This document shows positions 7,905 through 17,344 of a stretch of 64,000 bases of DNA, piece after piece; position 1 is the stretch's first letter, and each line of letters opens with the position of its first letter. Where the stretch lies: assembly GCA_963775185.1 (NCBI GenBank), contig CAVZIE010000014.1, positions 186,001 through 250,000 on the forward strand. The letters are read 5' to 3'. The notes below the pieces were generated by a model. That model was not told where the DNA came from, made no database searches, and saw only the letters and a program-made list of their open reading frames with translations. The position numbers and the translations under genes were made by a program. The DNA is from JAPSGB01 sp963775185. Lineage in GTDB: Bacteria; Myxococcota_A; Polyangia; Polyangiales; Polyangiaceae.

Positions 7905-8721
7905 TTAGACCCGGAACACGCTGGCGGCGTTCTCCGACAGGTACAAGCGCTTCGCTTCGTCGTCGAGCCCGAGGGCGTCCAGGCCGGCGAGACAATCGGC
8001 CGGTTGCAGCATCGGGTAGTTGCTGCCGAACAGCACCTTCTTCCGGCCGTGGCCGCGCATGAACGCCACCAGCTCGGGTGGGAAGCGCGCCGGCTTGTAC
8101 GCGGACGTGTCGATGTACACGTTCGGATACTTGGTCGCGAGCGCGATCATCTCCAGCGTCCACGGGTAGCCGATGTGTCCGCCGACAATGACGAGCTCCG
8201 GGAACTCGCACGCGACTTCGTCCAGGTAGGGGATTGGCCGCCCCGGCTCGCTCGGTCGCAGCGGTCCGGCGTGCCCGACCTGCAGGCAGAACGGGACGCC
8301 GAGCTCGACGCACTCGGCGTAGAGCGGATAGTAGCGGCGATCGTTCGGGGGCAGGCCCCAGAGCCACGGCAGCATGCGCAGCCCCTTGAAGCCGAGCTGC
8401 CGGACGGCGCGGCGCAGCTCGCGCACGGCCTTCATCGGCTCGAACAAGTCGACCGACGCGACGCCGACCAGGCGCTCCGGCGCGCGCGCGACGAAGCTCG
8501 CGACCTGGTCGTTGTCGATGAGCGCTCCCGTTGGGCCCCACCAGGCGCAGGTCAGCGCCGTGGAGATGCCTGCCGCGTCCAGGGCGCCGACGCGTGAGCT
8601 CGACGGGGATTTCGTCCGGCACCTCGTTGATGCCCATCCAGCGCCGGAGCGTCGCGAACATGGGGTGCCCGACGAAGCCGGCGGTCGGGTGCTGGATCCA
8701 CGCGTCGATGATGCGCGTCAT
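7905..8721 (-). CDS. Amidohydrolase-fold (TIM-barrel metal-dependent hydrolase), apparent frameshift near 8595
   Basis: Two frames together give one amidohydrolase-2 family protein of about 270 residues. The first segment (from 8721) is MTRIIDAWIQHPTAGFVGH to EIPVEL. The protein then continues one frame over with RVGALDAAGISTALTCAWWGP, and later IVGGHIGYPW, VYIDTSAYKP and VLFGSNYPML, which match ACMSD/2-amino-3-carboxymuconate decarboxylase-like enzymes. His in GGHIG and Asp/Ser near FGSNYP are the usual metal or catalytic positions. A single base at 8592-8598 breaks the frame. The start is supported by TAGTCT 6 nt upstream. The substrate is unknown. Confidence 0.75.
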
Positions 8722-8727
8722 GTGCCG

Positions 8728-8733
8728 AGACTA
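8728..8733 (-). promoter_or_regulatory. -10-like TAGTCT before the amidohydrolase
   Basis: TAnnnT on the minus strand with 6 nt before ATG 8721; consistent with a leaderless transcript. Confidence 0.45.
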
Positions 8734-8798
8734 GCAGCGAAATGCGCCGGAGGCGTTAAGCCGCGGCGCCCGCGGTCGTTTGCTCCCGGTGTGCGGGA

Positions 8799-10166
8799 AT
8801 GCAGATGACGAACGCCTTGGCCAGCCTCGGTGTCGACGACCTTCCGCTCGTGGGTTCGGCCGTCGACCATGCCTGGCCAGGCGATGTCGTCCGTGGTGAG
8901 CTCGTGGCCCAGCGCCCGGGCTTCGAGGTGTGGTCCGGCACGTCCCCCGAGCTCGGGCCCGTGTCGGTGATCGTGACCGACGAGGACGCGGCGGCGATGC
9001 GGGTCGTGACGCGGGCGCGCGAGGTAGGCGCGGTGCCGGGCGTGTTGCAGATCCACGACGCGGCCGAGCGGTCACGCTGGGTCGTCGCCGGCCCGATCGT
9101 CGGCTACGTCGACGATCTTGCCGCGCTGGGTTGGAAGCTCGAGCGCAAGCTCGCCCTGCTCGGAGCGCTCGCCGACGCGCTCGCCAGGCTGCACGAGATG
9201 TCGATCGTGCACGGCGAGGTGTGTCCGGTCGACGTCGCGCTCGATCCGGAGCTCCAGCCGGCACTGACCTGGGCCTGCACGGAGGCCGGGGCTCGTCGCG
9301 AACAAGCCGCGTACGCCGCGCCCGAAGTGCGCGCCGGCGAGCGCGCCACGGTGCGATCCGACGTCTACTCGTTCGGTCGCGTGATCGCGTTCGTGCTCAC
9401 CGGCGAAGAGCCACCGAGCAGCGCGGAAGCCGTCCCGAAGCTGGAGTTTCTCGCGCGCGAGCCCGCGGGGCTGTCGCGCATCGTGCGGCGCGCGACCGTG
9501 GCCGACCCCGAGCGGCGCTACGCGGACCTGCGGGAGCTGGCCCGTGACCTCGCGCGCTACGGCGAGTACGAGAGCGTCGGTCTCGCCCACGCGCAGACGC
9601 TCGAGGAAAATCTCTCGGGCCTGAGCGACCCACCGGTGTCGCCGCCGCCCGCCCGGGTCGCGAGCGATAGCCACGGGCGGCGGCGGTCTCGCGTGCTCGC
9701 CGGCGGGCTGCTGATCCTTGCCGTATTGTGCGTGGCCGCCCTGTTCCAGCCGGTCCGCGTGCTCGCGCGTGCGTGGGCGCGCCACGGGCTCGACAGCTCT
9801 TCACCCGCCGACCGCGGTCTGGACGTCGCGAAGCTGGTGTCGCTCGGGGATCGAAGCTTCGACGGCGCCCGGCTCGCCGGGGCGAACCTGGCGCACCTGC
9901 AGCTCGTCAGCGTCTCGTTCGTGAAGACCGACCTGGAAGGTGCGCGCTTCGACGGCGCGGACCTGGCGGGGGCTGACTTCTCCGGCGCCCGGCTCACCAG
10001 CTCGTCCGCTCGCGGCGCCGACCTGACCGGCGTGGTGCTGGCGGGTGCGGTGGGGGCCCGCACCGTGTCGTGCGATAGCGCCACGGTGGCGCCTCCGGCG
10101 TGGCACTGCGCAGCCGGGTTGCTGGCGCCGGACACGCCGGCTGTGACCCAGGAGGAAACGCAATGA
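8799..10166 (+). CDS. Pseudokinase with transmembrane segment and pentapeptide repeats
   Basis: A 455-residue protein. Residues about 40-275 follow a serine/threonine kinase fold (helix ending LARLHEMSIVHGEVCPVDVAL, then AYAAPEV and RSDVYSFGRVIAFVLTGEEPP). The catalytic HRD is replaced by HGE near residue 138 and no DFG is visible, so phosphotransfer is unlikely. One membrane span (RVLAGGLLILAVLCVAALF, about 298-316) follows. The C-terminal 350-425 has A(D/N)L-type pentapeptide repeats such as FDGARLAGANLAHLQL and GADLAGADFSG. Topology suggests a cytosolic pseudokinase and an external beta-helix. Its stop overlaps the pilin start (ATGA), pointing to a shared role. Confidence 0.78.
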   Translation: MQMTNALASLGVDDLPLVGSAVDHAWPGDVVRGELVAQRPGFEVWSGTSPELGPVSVIVTDEDAAAMRVVTRAREVGAVPGVLQIHDAAERSRWVVAGPIVGYVDDLAALGWKLERKLALLGALADALARLHEMSIVHGEVCPVDVALDPELQPALTWACTEAGARREQAAYAAPEVRAGERATVRSDVYSFGRVIAFVLTGEEPPSSAEAVPKLEFLAREPAGLSRIVRRATVADPERRYADLRELARDLARYGEYESVGLAHAQTLEENLSGLSDPPVSPPPARVASDSHGRRRSRVLAGGLLILAVLCVAALFQPVRVLARAWARHGLDSSSPADRGLDVAKLVSLGDRSFDGARLAGANLAHLQLVSVSFVKTDLEGARFDGADLAGADFSGARLTSSSARGADLTGVVLAGAVGARTVSCDSATVAPPAWHCAAGLLAPDTPAVTQEETQ

Positions 10167-10774
10167 CAGAAGCGACGACGCCCGGCGCGGCGCGCGGATT
10201 CACCCTGATCGAGCTGATGATCACCGTATCGATCATCGGCATCCTGGCGGCGCTGGCCAGCTTCGGTGTGCGCCGCTACGTCGCGGCGGCGAAAGGCGCT
10301 GAAGCGTCCGCCGCGATCGGCCGCATGGCGAAGGATGCGGCGGCGGCGTATGCGCGCGAGTACGGAGCGGCCGCCGTTCTCAAGGTGAAGAAGACCATCG
10401 CGATCGGCCCGCGGCTGTGCACGACCGCGTCGAAGACCGTGCCCAAGAACGCCAAGCTCATCAAGGGCGCCAAGTACCAGTCGACCACCGCCGAGTGGAA
10501 CGCCGACGCGGCGACGGTCGGCAAGGGTTTCGCTTGCCTGGCGTTCTCCGTCACCGACCCGCAGTACTTCATGTATCGCTACAAGTCGTCGGTGACGAAC
10601 TACAACAATACCGGCAAGGTCGGCACCACCTTCGACGCGATCGCGATGGGCGATCTCGACGGGGACGGCGTGCTCGGAACCTTCCAGCTGTCCGGAAAGA
10701 TCATGAAGGGGTCCAAGGGCGCGCCGGAGCTCTTCATCGCGCCCGCCATCGCCGAGACGAATCCACAGGAGTAG
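10163..10774 (+). CDS. Type IV pilin-like / pseudopilin protein
   Basis: A 203-residue prepilin. A short leader MTEATTPGAARG is followed by FTLIELMITVSIIGILAALASFG: prepilin-peptidase cleavage after Gly, mature Phe1, conserved Glu5, and the long hydrophobic N-terminal helix. A pair of Cys (RLCTTAS and FACLAF) may form the disulfide loop. The DLDGDGVLG segment near the C-terminus looks like a calcium-binding loop, a feature of several major and minor pilins (family knowledge). A strong AGGAGG site is placed 7 nt upstream, inside the pseudokinase 3' end, with a 4-bp overlap. Other pilus genes are absent, so major versus minor pilin is undecided. Confidence 0.88.
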   Translation: MTEATTPGAARGFTLIELMITVSIIGILAALASFGVRRYVAAAKGAEASAAIGRMAKDAAAAYAREYGAAAVLKVKKTIAIGPRLCTTASKTVPKNAKLIKGAKYQSTTAEWNADAATVGKGFACLAFSVTDPQYFMYRYKSSVTNYNNTGKVGTTFDAIAMGDLDGDGVLGTFQLSGKIMKGSKGAPELFIAPAIAETNPQE

Positions 10775-10829
10775 CGCGCGCGCTGCGCATTGCGCGGCTG
10801 AAGGGCGTGGTCCAAGCTCGGCGCCGACG

Positions 10830-11705
10830 ATGCAGCGCGATCTCGCAGTGGTGTTCGCCGGCGGCGGCAACCGCGCCTTCTACCAGCTCGGCTTCATGAA
10901 CCGTTGGAGCGAGCGGCTGCTCCCGCGTACGGCCGCCGTGGCGGCGTGCAGCGCCGGCGCTTGCGTGGCGGTGATCCTGCTCGGCGGGCGCCAGGCCTCG
11001 ACGCACCGGTTCTGGACCGAGCGTCGCCGCGGCATCGTGCGGAATTTCGAGTGGGAGCGGCTGTTGTCGGGACAACGTCCGACGCCCCACGCGCCGATCT
11101 ACCGCGACACGCTCGTCCACGCGATGCAGGACGGCGGGCTGGCGCGCCTGCGCGCGCAGCCGTTTCCGGTGCTGGTGCTGGCCAGCCGCTTTCCGCGCTT
11201 CTTGCCCGCCGGCGGCGCGGTCGCGCTTGGGCTCGGCGCGTACTCGCTCGAGAAGCGCCTCTTCCCGCGTCGCTTGCACCCGCGACTGCCGCGTCGCCTC
11301 GGCTTTGCTCCGGCGGTGTTCGACGCGCGCGAATGCGCCTCGCCCGAGGACGTCGCGGATCTGGTGATCGCGTCCAGCGCGACACCGCCGTTCACGCCCA
11401 TCGGCCGCTACGCCGCCGGCGCGCTGCTCGACGGCGGCTTGATCGACAACGCGCCCGCGTTCGTCGCCGAGCAGGTGCCAGGCGTGCGGCGCACCGTCGT
11501 CCTGCTCACGCGCCCGTATCCCGAGGGTGTCGCGGGGCGGCACGGTCGTCGTCTGTACGTCGCGCCGAGCACGCCCGTCCCGGTGCAACGCTGGGACTAC
11601 ACGCAGCCCGAGCTGGTCGACGCCACCATCGCCATGGGCGAGCGCGAGGCGACGCTCCACGCCGCGCCGCTCGAGGGGCTGCTCGCGGGTCGAGCCAGCG
11701 CCTAG
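10830..11705 (+). CDS. Patatin-like phospholipase
   Basis: A 291-residue patatin-family acyl hydrolase. The oxyanion loop is AGGGNRAFYQLG (residues 10-21). The nucleophile motif is ACSAGA, with Ser41 and the first Gly of GxSxG replaced by Ala. The catalytic Asp of the dyad is in LLDGGLIDNAP (about 201). It may release fatty acids from membrane lipids. There is no clear signal peptide; the hydrophobic AVALGLGAYSL could associate with the membrane. It starts 55 bp after the pilin stop but has no visible functional tie to it. Confidence 0.85.
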   Translation: MQRDLAVVFAGGGNRAFYQLGFMNRWSERLLPRTAAVAACSAGACVAVILLGGRQASTHRFWTERRRGIVRNFEWERLLSGQRPTPHAPIYRDTLVHAMQDGGLARLRAQPFPVLVLASRFPRFLPAGGAVALGLGAYSLEKRLFPRRLHPRLPRRLGFAPAVFDARECASPEDVADLVIASSATPPFTPIGRYAAGALLDGGLIDNAPAFVAEQVPGVRRTVVLLTRPYPEGVAGRHGRRLYVAPSTPVPVQRWDYTQPELVDATIAMGEREATLHAAPLEGLLAGRASA

Positions 11706-11747
11706 CGGCCGACGCGCCCGAAGGTCGTTGGCGCATCTTCCTGGTTT

Positions 11748-11768
11748 TGTTGGTCCGGCGCGGAAGCG
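11748..11768 (+). repeat. Dispersed repeat copy
   Basis: Forward copy TTGTTGGTCCGGCGCGGAAG with a C (GCCGG to TTGG change at the left edge). Between the patatin and GH5 genes. Confidence 0.65.
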
Positions 11769-11804
11769 GATCGCCCCGCCTCGCGCTGTGGCAAGCTTGT
11801 CCGC

Positions 11805-13119
11805 ATGACGCCGCGCGCCGTGGAGACCGCGATCATCGCCGCGGCGCTGGTGATCGCGTGCGGGGGCAGCGGCGCGTCGGGCAGCGGCGGAAACGCGGGT
11901 ATGGCGGGCGCGGGAACGTCGGGCAGCGGCGGCAGCGCGGGAACGTCGGCCAGCGGCGGCAGCGCGGGAACGTCGGCCAGCGGCGGCAGCGCGGGAACGT
12001 CGGGCAGCGGCGGCAGCGCGGGAATGTCGGGCAGCGGCGGCAGCGCGGGAACGTCGGCCAGCGGCGGCAGCGCGGGAACGTCGGCCAGCGGCGGCAGCGC
12101 GGGAACGTCGGCCAGCGGCGGCAGCGCCGGCGCGTCGGGCAGCGCGGGTGCAGCGGGAGCCGGCGGCGCGACGTCCGTCTGGTACGACGGGGTGAATCTC
12201 TCCGGCGCCGAGTTCGGCGAGAGCCATCTGCCGGGCAACTACGGCAGCGACTACACCTATCCGACGAACGCGGAGATCGACTACTTCGTCGCCAAGGGCA
12301 TGACGATCCTGCGCGTGCCGTTCCGTTGGGAACGCCTCCAGCAGACGACGGGCGCGGCGCTCGATGCGACCGAGCTCGGCCGGCTCGACGCGGTGGTCAC
12401 CCACGCCACGCAGAAGGGCGCGCACGTGCTGCTCGATCCGCACAACTACGCTCGCTACTACGGCGACGTGGTCGGAGGAGGCACGGTGTCCGACGCGGAC
12501 TTCGCCGACTTCTGGTCCCGCCTTGCCGCTCACTACAAGACGAACGACCGCGTCGTATTCGGGCTCATGAACGAGCCTCACGATCTGCCCACGGAGCAGT
12601 GGCTCGCGTCGGCGAATGCCGCCATCGTCGCTATCCGCGCCGCCGGCGCATCGCAGCTCGTGCTGGTGCCGGGCAATGCGTGGACCGGCGCGCACAGCTG
12701 GTCCGCGAGCTGGTACGGCACGCCGAACAGCCAGGCGATGACCGCGGTGGTCGACAGCGGCAACAACTTCGCGTTCGAGCTGCACGAGTACCTCGACGCG
12801 GATTTCTCCGGCACCAGCGCGAGCTGCCAGAGCGCGACCATCGGCTCGCAAGTGCTCGCGCCCGTCACGGCCTGGCTGCGCGAGCAACGGCTACCGCGGC
12901 TTCCTCGCCGAGCTTGCCGGTGGCGACAACGCGACGTGCGAGGCGGCGGTCACCGACATGCTGGCACACGTGCAGCAGAACGCGGACGTGTGGATCGGCT
13001 GGTCGTGGTGGGCCGCCGGACCCTGGTGGGGCAACTACATGTTCACGCTCGAGCCCAAGAACCTGGGCTCGAGCCCGGTGGACGCGCCCCAGCTGAGCTG
13101 GCTCACGCCGTTCCTGTAG
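11805..13119 (+). CDS. Glycoside hydrolase family 5-like lipoprotein, apparent frameshift near 12885
   Basis: A secreted lipoprotein: signal MTPRAVETAIIAAALVIAC, then eight 9-residue repeats of the GTSASGGSA type (11913-12128) as a linker, then a GH5-like cellulase domain. WYDGVNLSGAEFGE, FRWERLQ, LLDPHNYARYYG and FGLMNEPHD (acid/base Glu) are visible. At base 12885 the frame is lost. Removing that C gives LRENGYRGFLAELAGGDN with the presumed nucleophile Glu, then WIGWSWWAAGPWWGNYMF and a stop at 13119. The predicted activity is on beta-1,4-glucans or similar. The indel may be an assembly error or make the enzyme inactive. Confidence 0.78.
11913..12128 (+). repeat. 27-bp tandem repeats encoding a Gly/Ser/Thr linker
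   Basis: Eight contiguous 27-bp units coding 9 residues each (GTSGSGGSA/GTSASGGSA). No unique spacers; length is a multiple of three, so the array is in frame. Confidence 0.85.
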
Positions 13120-13167
13120 CGTCCGGCTCTAGACGTCAACGTTGTTGACAGTCGCGGCGCTGGCCGG

Positions 13168-14106
13168 TCACAGACACGTCGCGCCGTTGACGGCGTCGGG
13201 CGTCGCGGTCTGCACGCAGAAGTCCTGCGCGTTGTCGTGCGCGTTCGAGCCCGGCTTGCGCGCCGTCGTCTCGCCCGTCGTGCCGCTCTGTGGCGAGCGG
13301 CGCGGCCGCGCCGTACATGGTCGTCACCGGCGCGCGAGGGTGCGTCGACCTCCGTCGCCGTGCCGTAGCCCACCGCGTCGAGCAGCGTCTGGTCGGCCGC
13401 GCGGTAGAGCTGGAGCATGCCGCCATCGTTGTCGAGGCCGAAGTTGTCCGGGCTTGCGATGCTGTAGCTGTGCTGCGCGGGCGACTGGAAGCCCCCGACG
13501 GTCCACAGTCCCGACGACGGGATCGTGTCGCCCGCGTCGCCGAGCGGCAGATCGAACACGAGCGTGATGCCCGGGCCGTCGTAGCGGTAGTGGCGGAGGC
13601 TCAGCGCGTCGAGGGGCGTCCCGGGCGGTCCGGCGATCTCGATCCACTCCACGGAGTCGCCGGAAAAATCGCGATCGACGAACAGCTCGTCGATGACGAC
13701 ACCGGAGGGCGAGCCGCCATCGCTGCCCGCGCCGGCGCTGCCCGACGCGCCGGCGCTGCCCGACGCGCCGGCGCTGCCCGACGCGCCGGCGCTGCCCGAC
13801 GCGCCGGCGCTGCCCGACGCGCCGGCGCTGCCCGACGCGCCGGCGCTGCCCGACGTGCCGGCGCTGCCCGACGTGCCGCGCGCTGCCCGACGTGCCGGCG
13901 CTGCCCGACGTGCCGGCGCTGCCCGACGTGCCGGCGCTGCCCGACGTGCCGGCGCTGCCCGACGTGCCGGCGCTGCCCGACGTGCCGGCGCTGCCCGCGG
14001 ACGCGCTCGAGCCGCCCTGTCCCGCGGGCGCGTCGCCCGTTGCCGCACAGCCGACCGCGACGCCGGCCGCGCCGGTCAGACAAACCAGACCCAGAAGCCA
14101 CCGCAT
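13168..14106 (-). CDS. Lamin-tail-domain-like lipoprotein, apparently frameshifted twice
   Basis: A lipoprotein: MRWLLGLVCLTGAAGVAVGC with a lipobox Cys, then a tandem GTSGSA/GASGSA linker, then a lamin-tail-like domain. The domain shows VIDELFVDRDFSGDSVEWIEIAG, LSLRHYRYDG, and DNFGLDNDGGMLQLYRAADQTLLDAVGYG. One repeat unit at about 13870 is 19 instead of 18 bp, which breaks the frame. A second break near 13300-13330 is needed to reach the expected ending NAHDNAQDFCVQTATPD and the stop at 13168. Such domains are common on surface proteins of myxobacteria, with unknown ligands. A -35 TTGACA lies upstream. Confidence 0.68.
13735..13990 (-). repeat. 18-bp tandem repeats encoding a GTSGSA/GASGSA linker
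   Basis: About fourteen contiguous 18-bp units, in two sequence classes (GACGCGCC and GACGTGCC types). One unit at about 13870 carries an extra base. No spacers. Confidence 0.85.
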
Positions 14107-14113
14107 GCCGGGC

Positions 14114-14142
14114 GGTGAAGCAGCTCCGCCGCCGGCTGTCAA
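14114..14142 (-). promoter_or_regulatory. Promoter of the lamin-tail lipoprotein
   Basis: Minus strand TTGACA (14142-14137), 17-bp spacer, TTCACC (14119-14114), then 7 nt to ATG 14106. The -35 is perfect, the -10 weak. Confidence 0.45.
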
Positions 14143-14153
14143 ACCAGCTGCTG

Positions 14154-15181
14154 TCAGGCGCTGGGCAGGAGCTTGCCGCCGCTGACGACGATCGCGCCGT
14201 CCACCTGCAACGTGCTGTCCGCTTGGCAGGCGGCGAAGCTGGTGCGCGCGCTCCACGCGGCGCCCGTGACCTGCGCCGCCGGGTCACCGACACAGATGTG
14301 CAGCCCGGGCAGGTTCTGATCGACGATGGCTTCGCCCGTCGGTCGCGCGATGCCGGCGTTCACCCCGATCGCGACCAGACCCACGCGGTCCGAGTTCGGC
14401 GCGAATGACAGCATGGCCTCGATGTCCCGCTGCAGCGCCGGCGAATGCGGCGCGAGCACGCGGCGGACGAAGCCGCCCTGGATGAACAGCTGCACGGGCT
14501 TGTCGGCGAGCAGGCCCTCGCGCATGCCGAAGAACTCGCCCAACGACGCGCTCGCGACGAACGTGCCTTCCACCAGCGTCGGCGTGGCGTAGAGCGCGCC
14601 CGCGGGCAGGTTGCCCCAGCGTCCCGGCTCGAGCACGCCGAGCTGCGGGAACCACACGGGCTGCTCCGGCATCACCACCCGGAGGCGCGTGCCCGCGGCG
14701 CTGTGCGCCTCGAGGAAACGGCCCCGCGCCACCTTGGTCAACATGCGCTCGCCGGCGCGCGCGACCTCGTGCTGGTCGATGCGCAGGCCGCGCGACAGAG
14801 CCAGGCCGCTGATGCCGGGCATGTGCGCGTGCCGCAGGCTGAACAGCGCGACCAGATGCAGCAGGTGCTGCCGGAGCCGGATATCGGTCGTGCGATCGCC
14901 CGATGAAGACGCTCGCGCTCGCCGACGCGCAGCTCGCTGACGAGGTGGTCCGGCAGGACCTCCGGCGGGTTGTCGCCGAGGGTGTCGAGATCCGCCGCGA
15001 CGGTCCGGCCGCCGGCGCGGCGCGCCGCCGCGATCAGCGCGTCGCCGGCCGTGCTGGAGCTGCGGTCGAAGATCACGACGACCTTCTCGTCGGGCTGCAC
15101 GCCGAGGGCGGTCCGCATGACGACGTCCGCTGCGCTCTCGAGCTCGCGGGATCTCGTGCCGTGCAGAACCGGCAGGGCCAT
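14154..15181 (-). CDS. Aminopeptidase (leucyl/M29-like), apparently frameshifted near 14880-14930
   Basis: Two adjacent frames make one protein of about 340 residues. The N-terminal half starts at 15181 with MALPVLHGTRSRELESAADVVM and has VVVIFDRSSSTAGDALIAAARR. The C-terminal half contains LRQHLLHLVALFSLRHAHMPGISG, LRVVMPEQPVW, and LHICVGDPAAQVTGAAW, resembling thermophilic M29/leucyl aminopeptidases. Between them the reading frame slips once, or twice if the intermediate ASVFIGRSHD frame is used. TATATT lies 7 nt upstream of the start, so it may have its own promoter although the creatininase ends only 21 bp away. Metal ligands cannot be assigned from the sequence. Confidence 0.65.
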
Positions 15182-15188
15182 TGCTGGA

Positions 15189-15194
15189 AATATA
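15189..15194 (-). promoter_or_regulatory. -10-like TATATT before the aminopeptidase
   Basis: Minus strand TATATT, 7 nt before ATG 15181, in the short gap after the creatininase. Confidence 0.5.
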
Positions 15195-15202
15195 GACGTG
15201 TT

Positions 15203-15967
15203 TCAGCGCTCGAGCCAGGGGACCCGTTCGGCGACGGCGTCGGCGAGGATCGCGCCGAGCACGCCGATGGTCGCGCGTCCTTCCGCGGCGCTGGCCGCCG
15301 CCGGATCGCCGAAGTACGCCCGCGGGCCGCCGGCGGCCTCGAAGCTGGTCTTTCCTTCGCGGATCGCCACGGACAAGCTGGCCGGGTTCGGGGGGAGCCC
15401 TCGGCGCACCGCGTCACGCACCAGCTCCGGGCGCTCCGCCATCACGATCGAGCCTTCGTACTGTCCGGCGTGACACGCGCCGCTCTTGAACTCGTCCGTG
15501 AGCCGCAGCGCCCACGGCTTGCGCGTCACGTCGGGAAAGATCACCTCGCACGTCGCCGTCGCGGCGATGCGCTCGGTGGCGGCGACCAGCGAGCGGATGT
15601 GCGTGGGCTCGAGGTGCGCGTTCGCGATCGCGAGCCACGCGATGCCGTGCGCCGCGAGGCCTGCGGCCACGTCCGCCACCAGCGCCGTCGCCGTCTCCGG
15701 CCGGATCGAGATGGTTCCGGCGAAGTCCGCCGCGTAGCTCGCCACGGTGTACGCCAGCGCCGGCGCGACGACGACAGTCGCGCCGCGGTCGGCCAGCAGC
15801 TCCGCGCCGCGCCGTGCCATGGCGTCCGCGATGATCACGTCGGTCCCGAGCGGCAGGTGCGGCCCGTGCGCCTCGGTCGCGCCGACGGGCAGGATCGCCA
15901 CGGCGCGCGAACGGTCGATGGCGGCGAGATCCTCGTACGTGGCGTTGGCGAGCTGGATGACCGGCAC
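15203..15967 (-). CDS. Creatininase family protein
   Basis: A 254-residue member of the creatininase/creatinine amidohydrolase family, which also includes mycofactocin MftE and FAPy deformylases. The metal-binding motifs are clear: LPVGATEAHGPHLPLGTD (Glu/His and Asp, residues about 26-43), NAHLEPTHI in the position of GNGHGGN, and CHAGQYEGSIVM with His and Glu. The departure from the NGHGGN consensus suggests a substrate other than creatinine. It begins with GTG 15967. It is upstream of and in line with the aminopeptidase, so both may act in amide or peptide breakdown. Confidence 0.85.
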   Translation of the reverse strand: MPVIQLANATYEDLAAIDRSRAVAILPVGATEAHGPHLPLGTDVIIADAMARRGAELLADRGATVVVAPALAYTVASYAADFAGTISIRPETATALVADVAAGLAAHGIAWLAIANAHLEPTHIRSLVAATERIAATATCEVIFPDVTRKPWALRLTDEFKSGACHAGQYEGSIVMAERPELVRDAVRRGLPPNPASLSVAIREGKTSFEAAGGPRAYFGDPAAASAAEGRATIGVLGAILADAVAERVPWLER

Positions 15968-16066
15968 GCCGGCCAGTGTTGCACGGAGGCGTGCGCGTCG
16001 CCCGTGTTGTGCATTCCCGGCGGCGCCGGGCTATGTAGACGGGCTGCCGGTCGTTCGCGGCGCCCC

Positions 16067-17332
16067 ATGGAACCTGTCGGCGTACACTCCCCGCCCCGAC
16101 GCGCTGCGCTCGCGTTCATCTTCGTCACGGTGCTGATCGACATCCTGTCGTTCGGCATCATCATCCCCGTGCTCCCGCATCTGGTGGAGCAGCTGGTCGG
16201 TGGGAGCATCGCGCGGGCGGCGGTCTGGACCGGCGTGTTCAGCACGATGTTCGCGCTGATCCAGTTCGTGTTCTCGCCGATCCAGGGCGCGCTCGCGGAT
16301 CGCTTCGGGCGGCGCCCGGTGATCCTGCTCTCGAATATCGGGCTCGGCGTGGACTTCGCGTTCATGGCGCTGGCGCCGTCGCTCGGCCTCTTGTTCGTCG
16401 GGCGTGCGGTCTCGGGTGCCACGGCGGCGAGCTTCAGCACGGCGAACGCGTACATCGCCGACGTGACGCCGCCGGAGAAGCGCGCCGGCGCGTATGGCCT
16501 GCTCGGCGCGGCGTTCGGCATCGGTTTCGTGATCGGGCCGGCCCTCGGCGGCTACCTCGGCCACGTCTCGACGCGGCTGCCGTTCTGGGTCGCGGCCGGG
16601 CTCGCGACGGCGAACTTCTGCTACGGCCTGTTCGTCCTGCCCGAATCGCTTCCGAAGCACCTCCGGAGCGCGCGTTTCGACTACGCGAGCGCCAACCCGC
16701 TCGGCGCGTTGGCCCTGCTTCGCCGCTACCCGCAGGTGCTCGGCCTGGCGGCGCTGGTGTTCCTGGGGCAGCTCGCCCACTACGTCTTGCAGAGCACGTT
16801 CGTGCTCTACACCGACTATCGCTACGGCTGGGGGCCGCAGGAGGTTGGCTACACCCTCGCGCTCGTCGGCATCACCAGTGGCGTGGTGCAGGCCTGGCTG
16901 GTCGCCAAGCTCGTGGCGCGCTTCGGTGACCGTCGCGTGATGCTCGTCGGGCTGGTGTTCGGCGCGATCGCGTTGGCGATGGCCGGCGTCGCGAGCACGG
17001 GCACGCTGTTCCTCGCGACGATCCCGGTGATGGCGCTGTGGGGCCTCTCCGGGCCGACCACCCAGGCGATGATGACCGAGCAGGTCGCCGCCGACGAGCA
17101 AGGCCGCCTGCAGGGCGCCGTCAGCAGCTTGATGAGCCTGTCCGGCATCTTCGGGCCCACGCTGTTCACGCAGGTGTTCGCGTTCTCCATCGCGGCGCAC
17201 GGGATGCGGGCTCCCGGCGCGGCCTTCTTGCTCGGGTCTTTGATGATGGCGGGGAGCTTCGTCGGAGCGCTGTGGCTGACGCGGGCGCAGCCCGAAAAGC
17301 CGCCCCTCCCCGAGCCCGCGGTTCCGGACTGA
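16067..17332 (+). CDS. MFS transporter, TetA-like drug/H+ antiporter
   Basis: A 421-residue major facilitator with 12 predicted spans. The first span is FIFVTVLIDILSFGIIIPVLP, in which Asp and the GxxxPVLP pattern match TetA-type drug exporters. Motif A in the loop between spans 2 and 3 is GALADRFGRRPVILLSN; a partial repeat (KLVARFGDRRVMLVG) occurs in the second half. The Gly-rich motif C segment is GLLGAAFGIGFVIGPALGGYLG. It probably exports a small toxic compound using proton flow. It is divergent from the creatininase and there is no neighbouring TetR. Confidence 0.9.
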   Translation: MEPVGVHSPPRRAALAFIFVTVLIDILSFGIIIPVLPHLVEQLVGGSIARAAVWTGVFSTMFALIQFVFSPIQGALADRFGRRPVILLSNIGLGVDFAFMALAPSLGLLFVGRAVSGATAASFSTANAYIADVTPPEKRAGAYGLLGAAFGIGFVIGPALGGYLGHVSTRLPFWVAAGLATANFCYGLFVLPESLPKHLRSARFDYASANPLGALALLRRYPQVLGLAALVFLGQLAHYVLQSTFVLYTDYRYGWGPQEVGYTLALVGITSGVVQAWLVAKLVARFGDRRVMLVGLVFGAIALAMAGVASTGTLFLATIPVMALWGLSGPTTQAMMTEQVAADEQGRLQGAVSSLMSLSGIFGPTLFTQVFAFSIAAHGMRAPGAAFLLGSLMMAGSFVGALWLTRAQPEKPPLPEPAVPD

Positions 17333-17344
17333 TCCGCCCGCGCC

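Noticed and set aside
10734..12887. A 717-residue frame on the minus strand opposite the patatin and GH5 genes, with long Ala/Arg runs
   Set aside because: It is the mirror of coding DNA rich in GC third bases; composition is Arg/Ala-biased and it has no domains. Same for other long antisense frames (61053-63422, 46410-48938, 1845-3113).
11913..14000. Possible CRISPR array in the repetitive stretches
   Set aside because: Units are contiguous without unique spacers, are multiples of three and encode linkers in frame; no cas genes.
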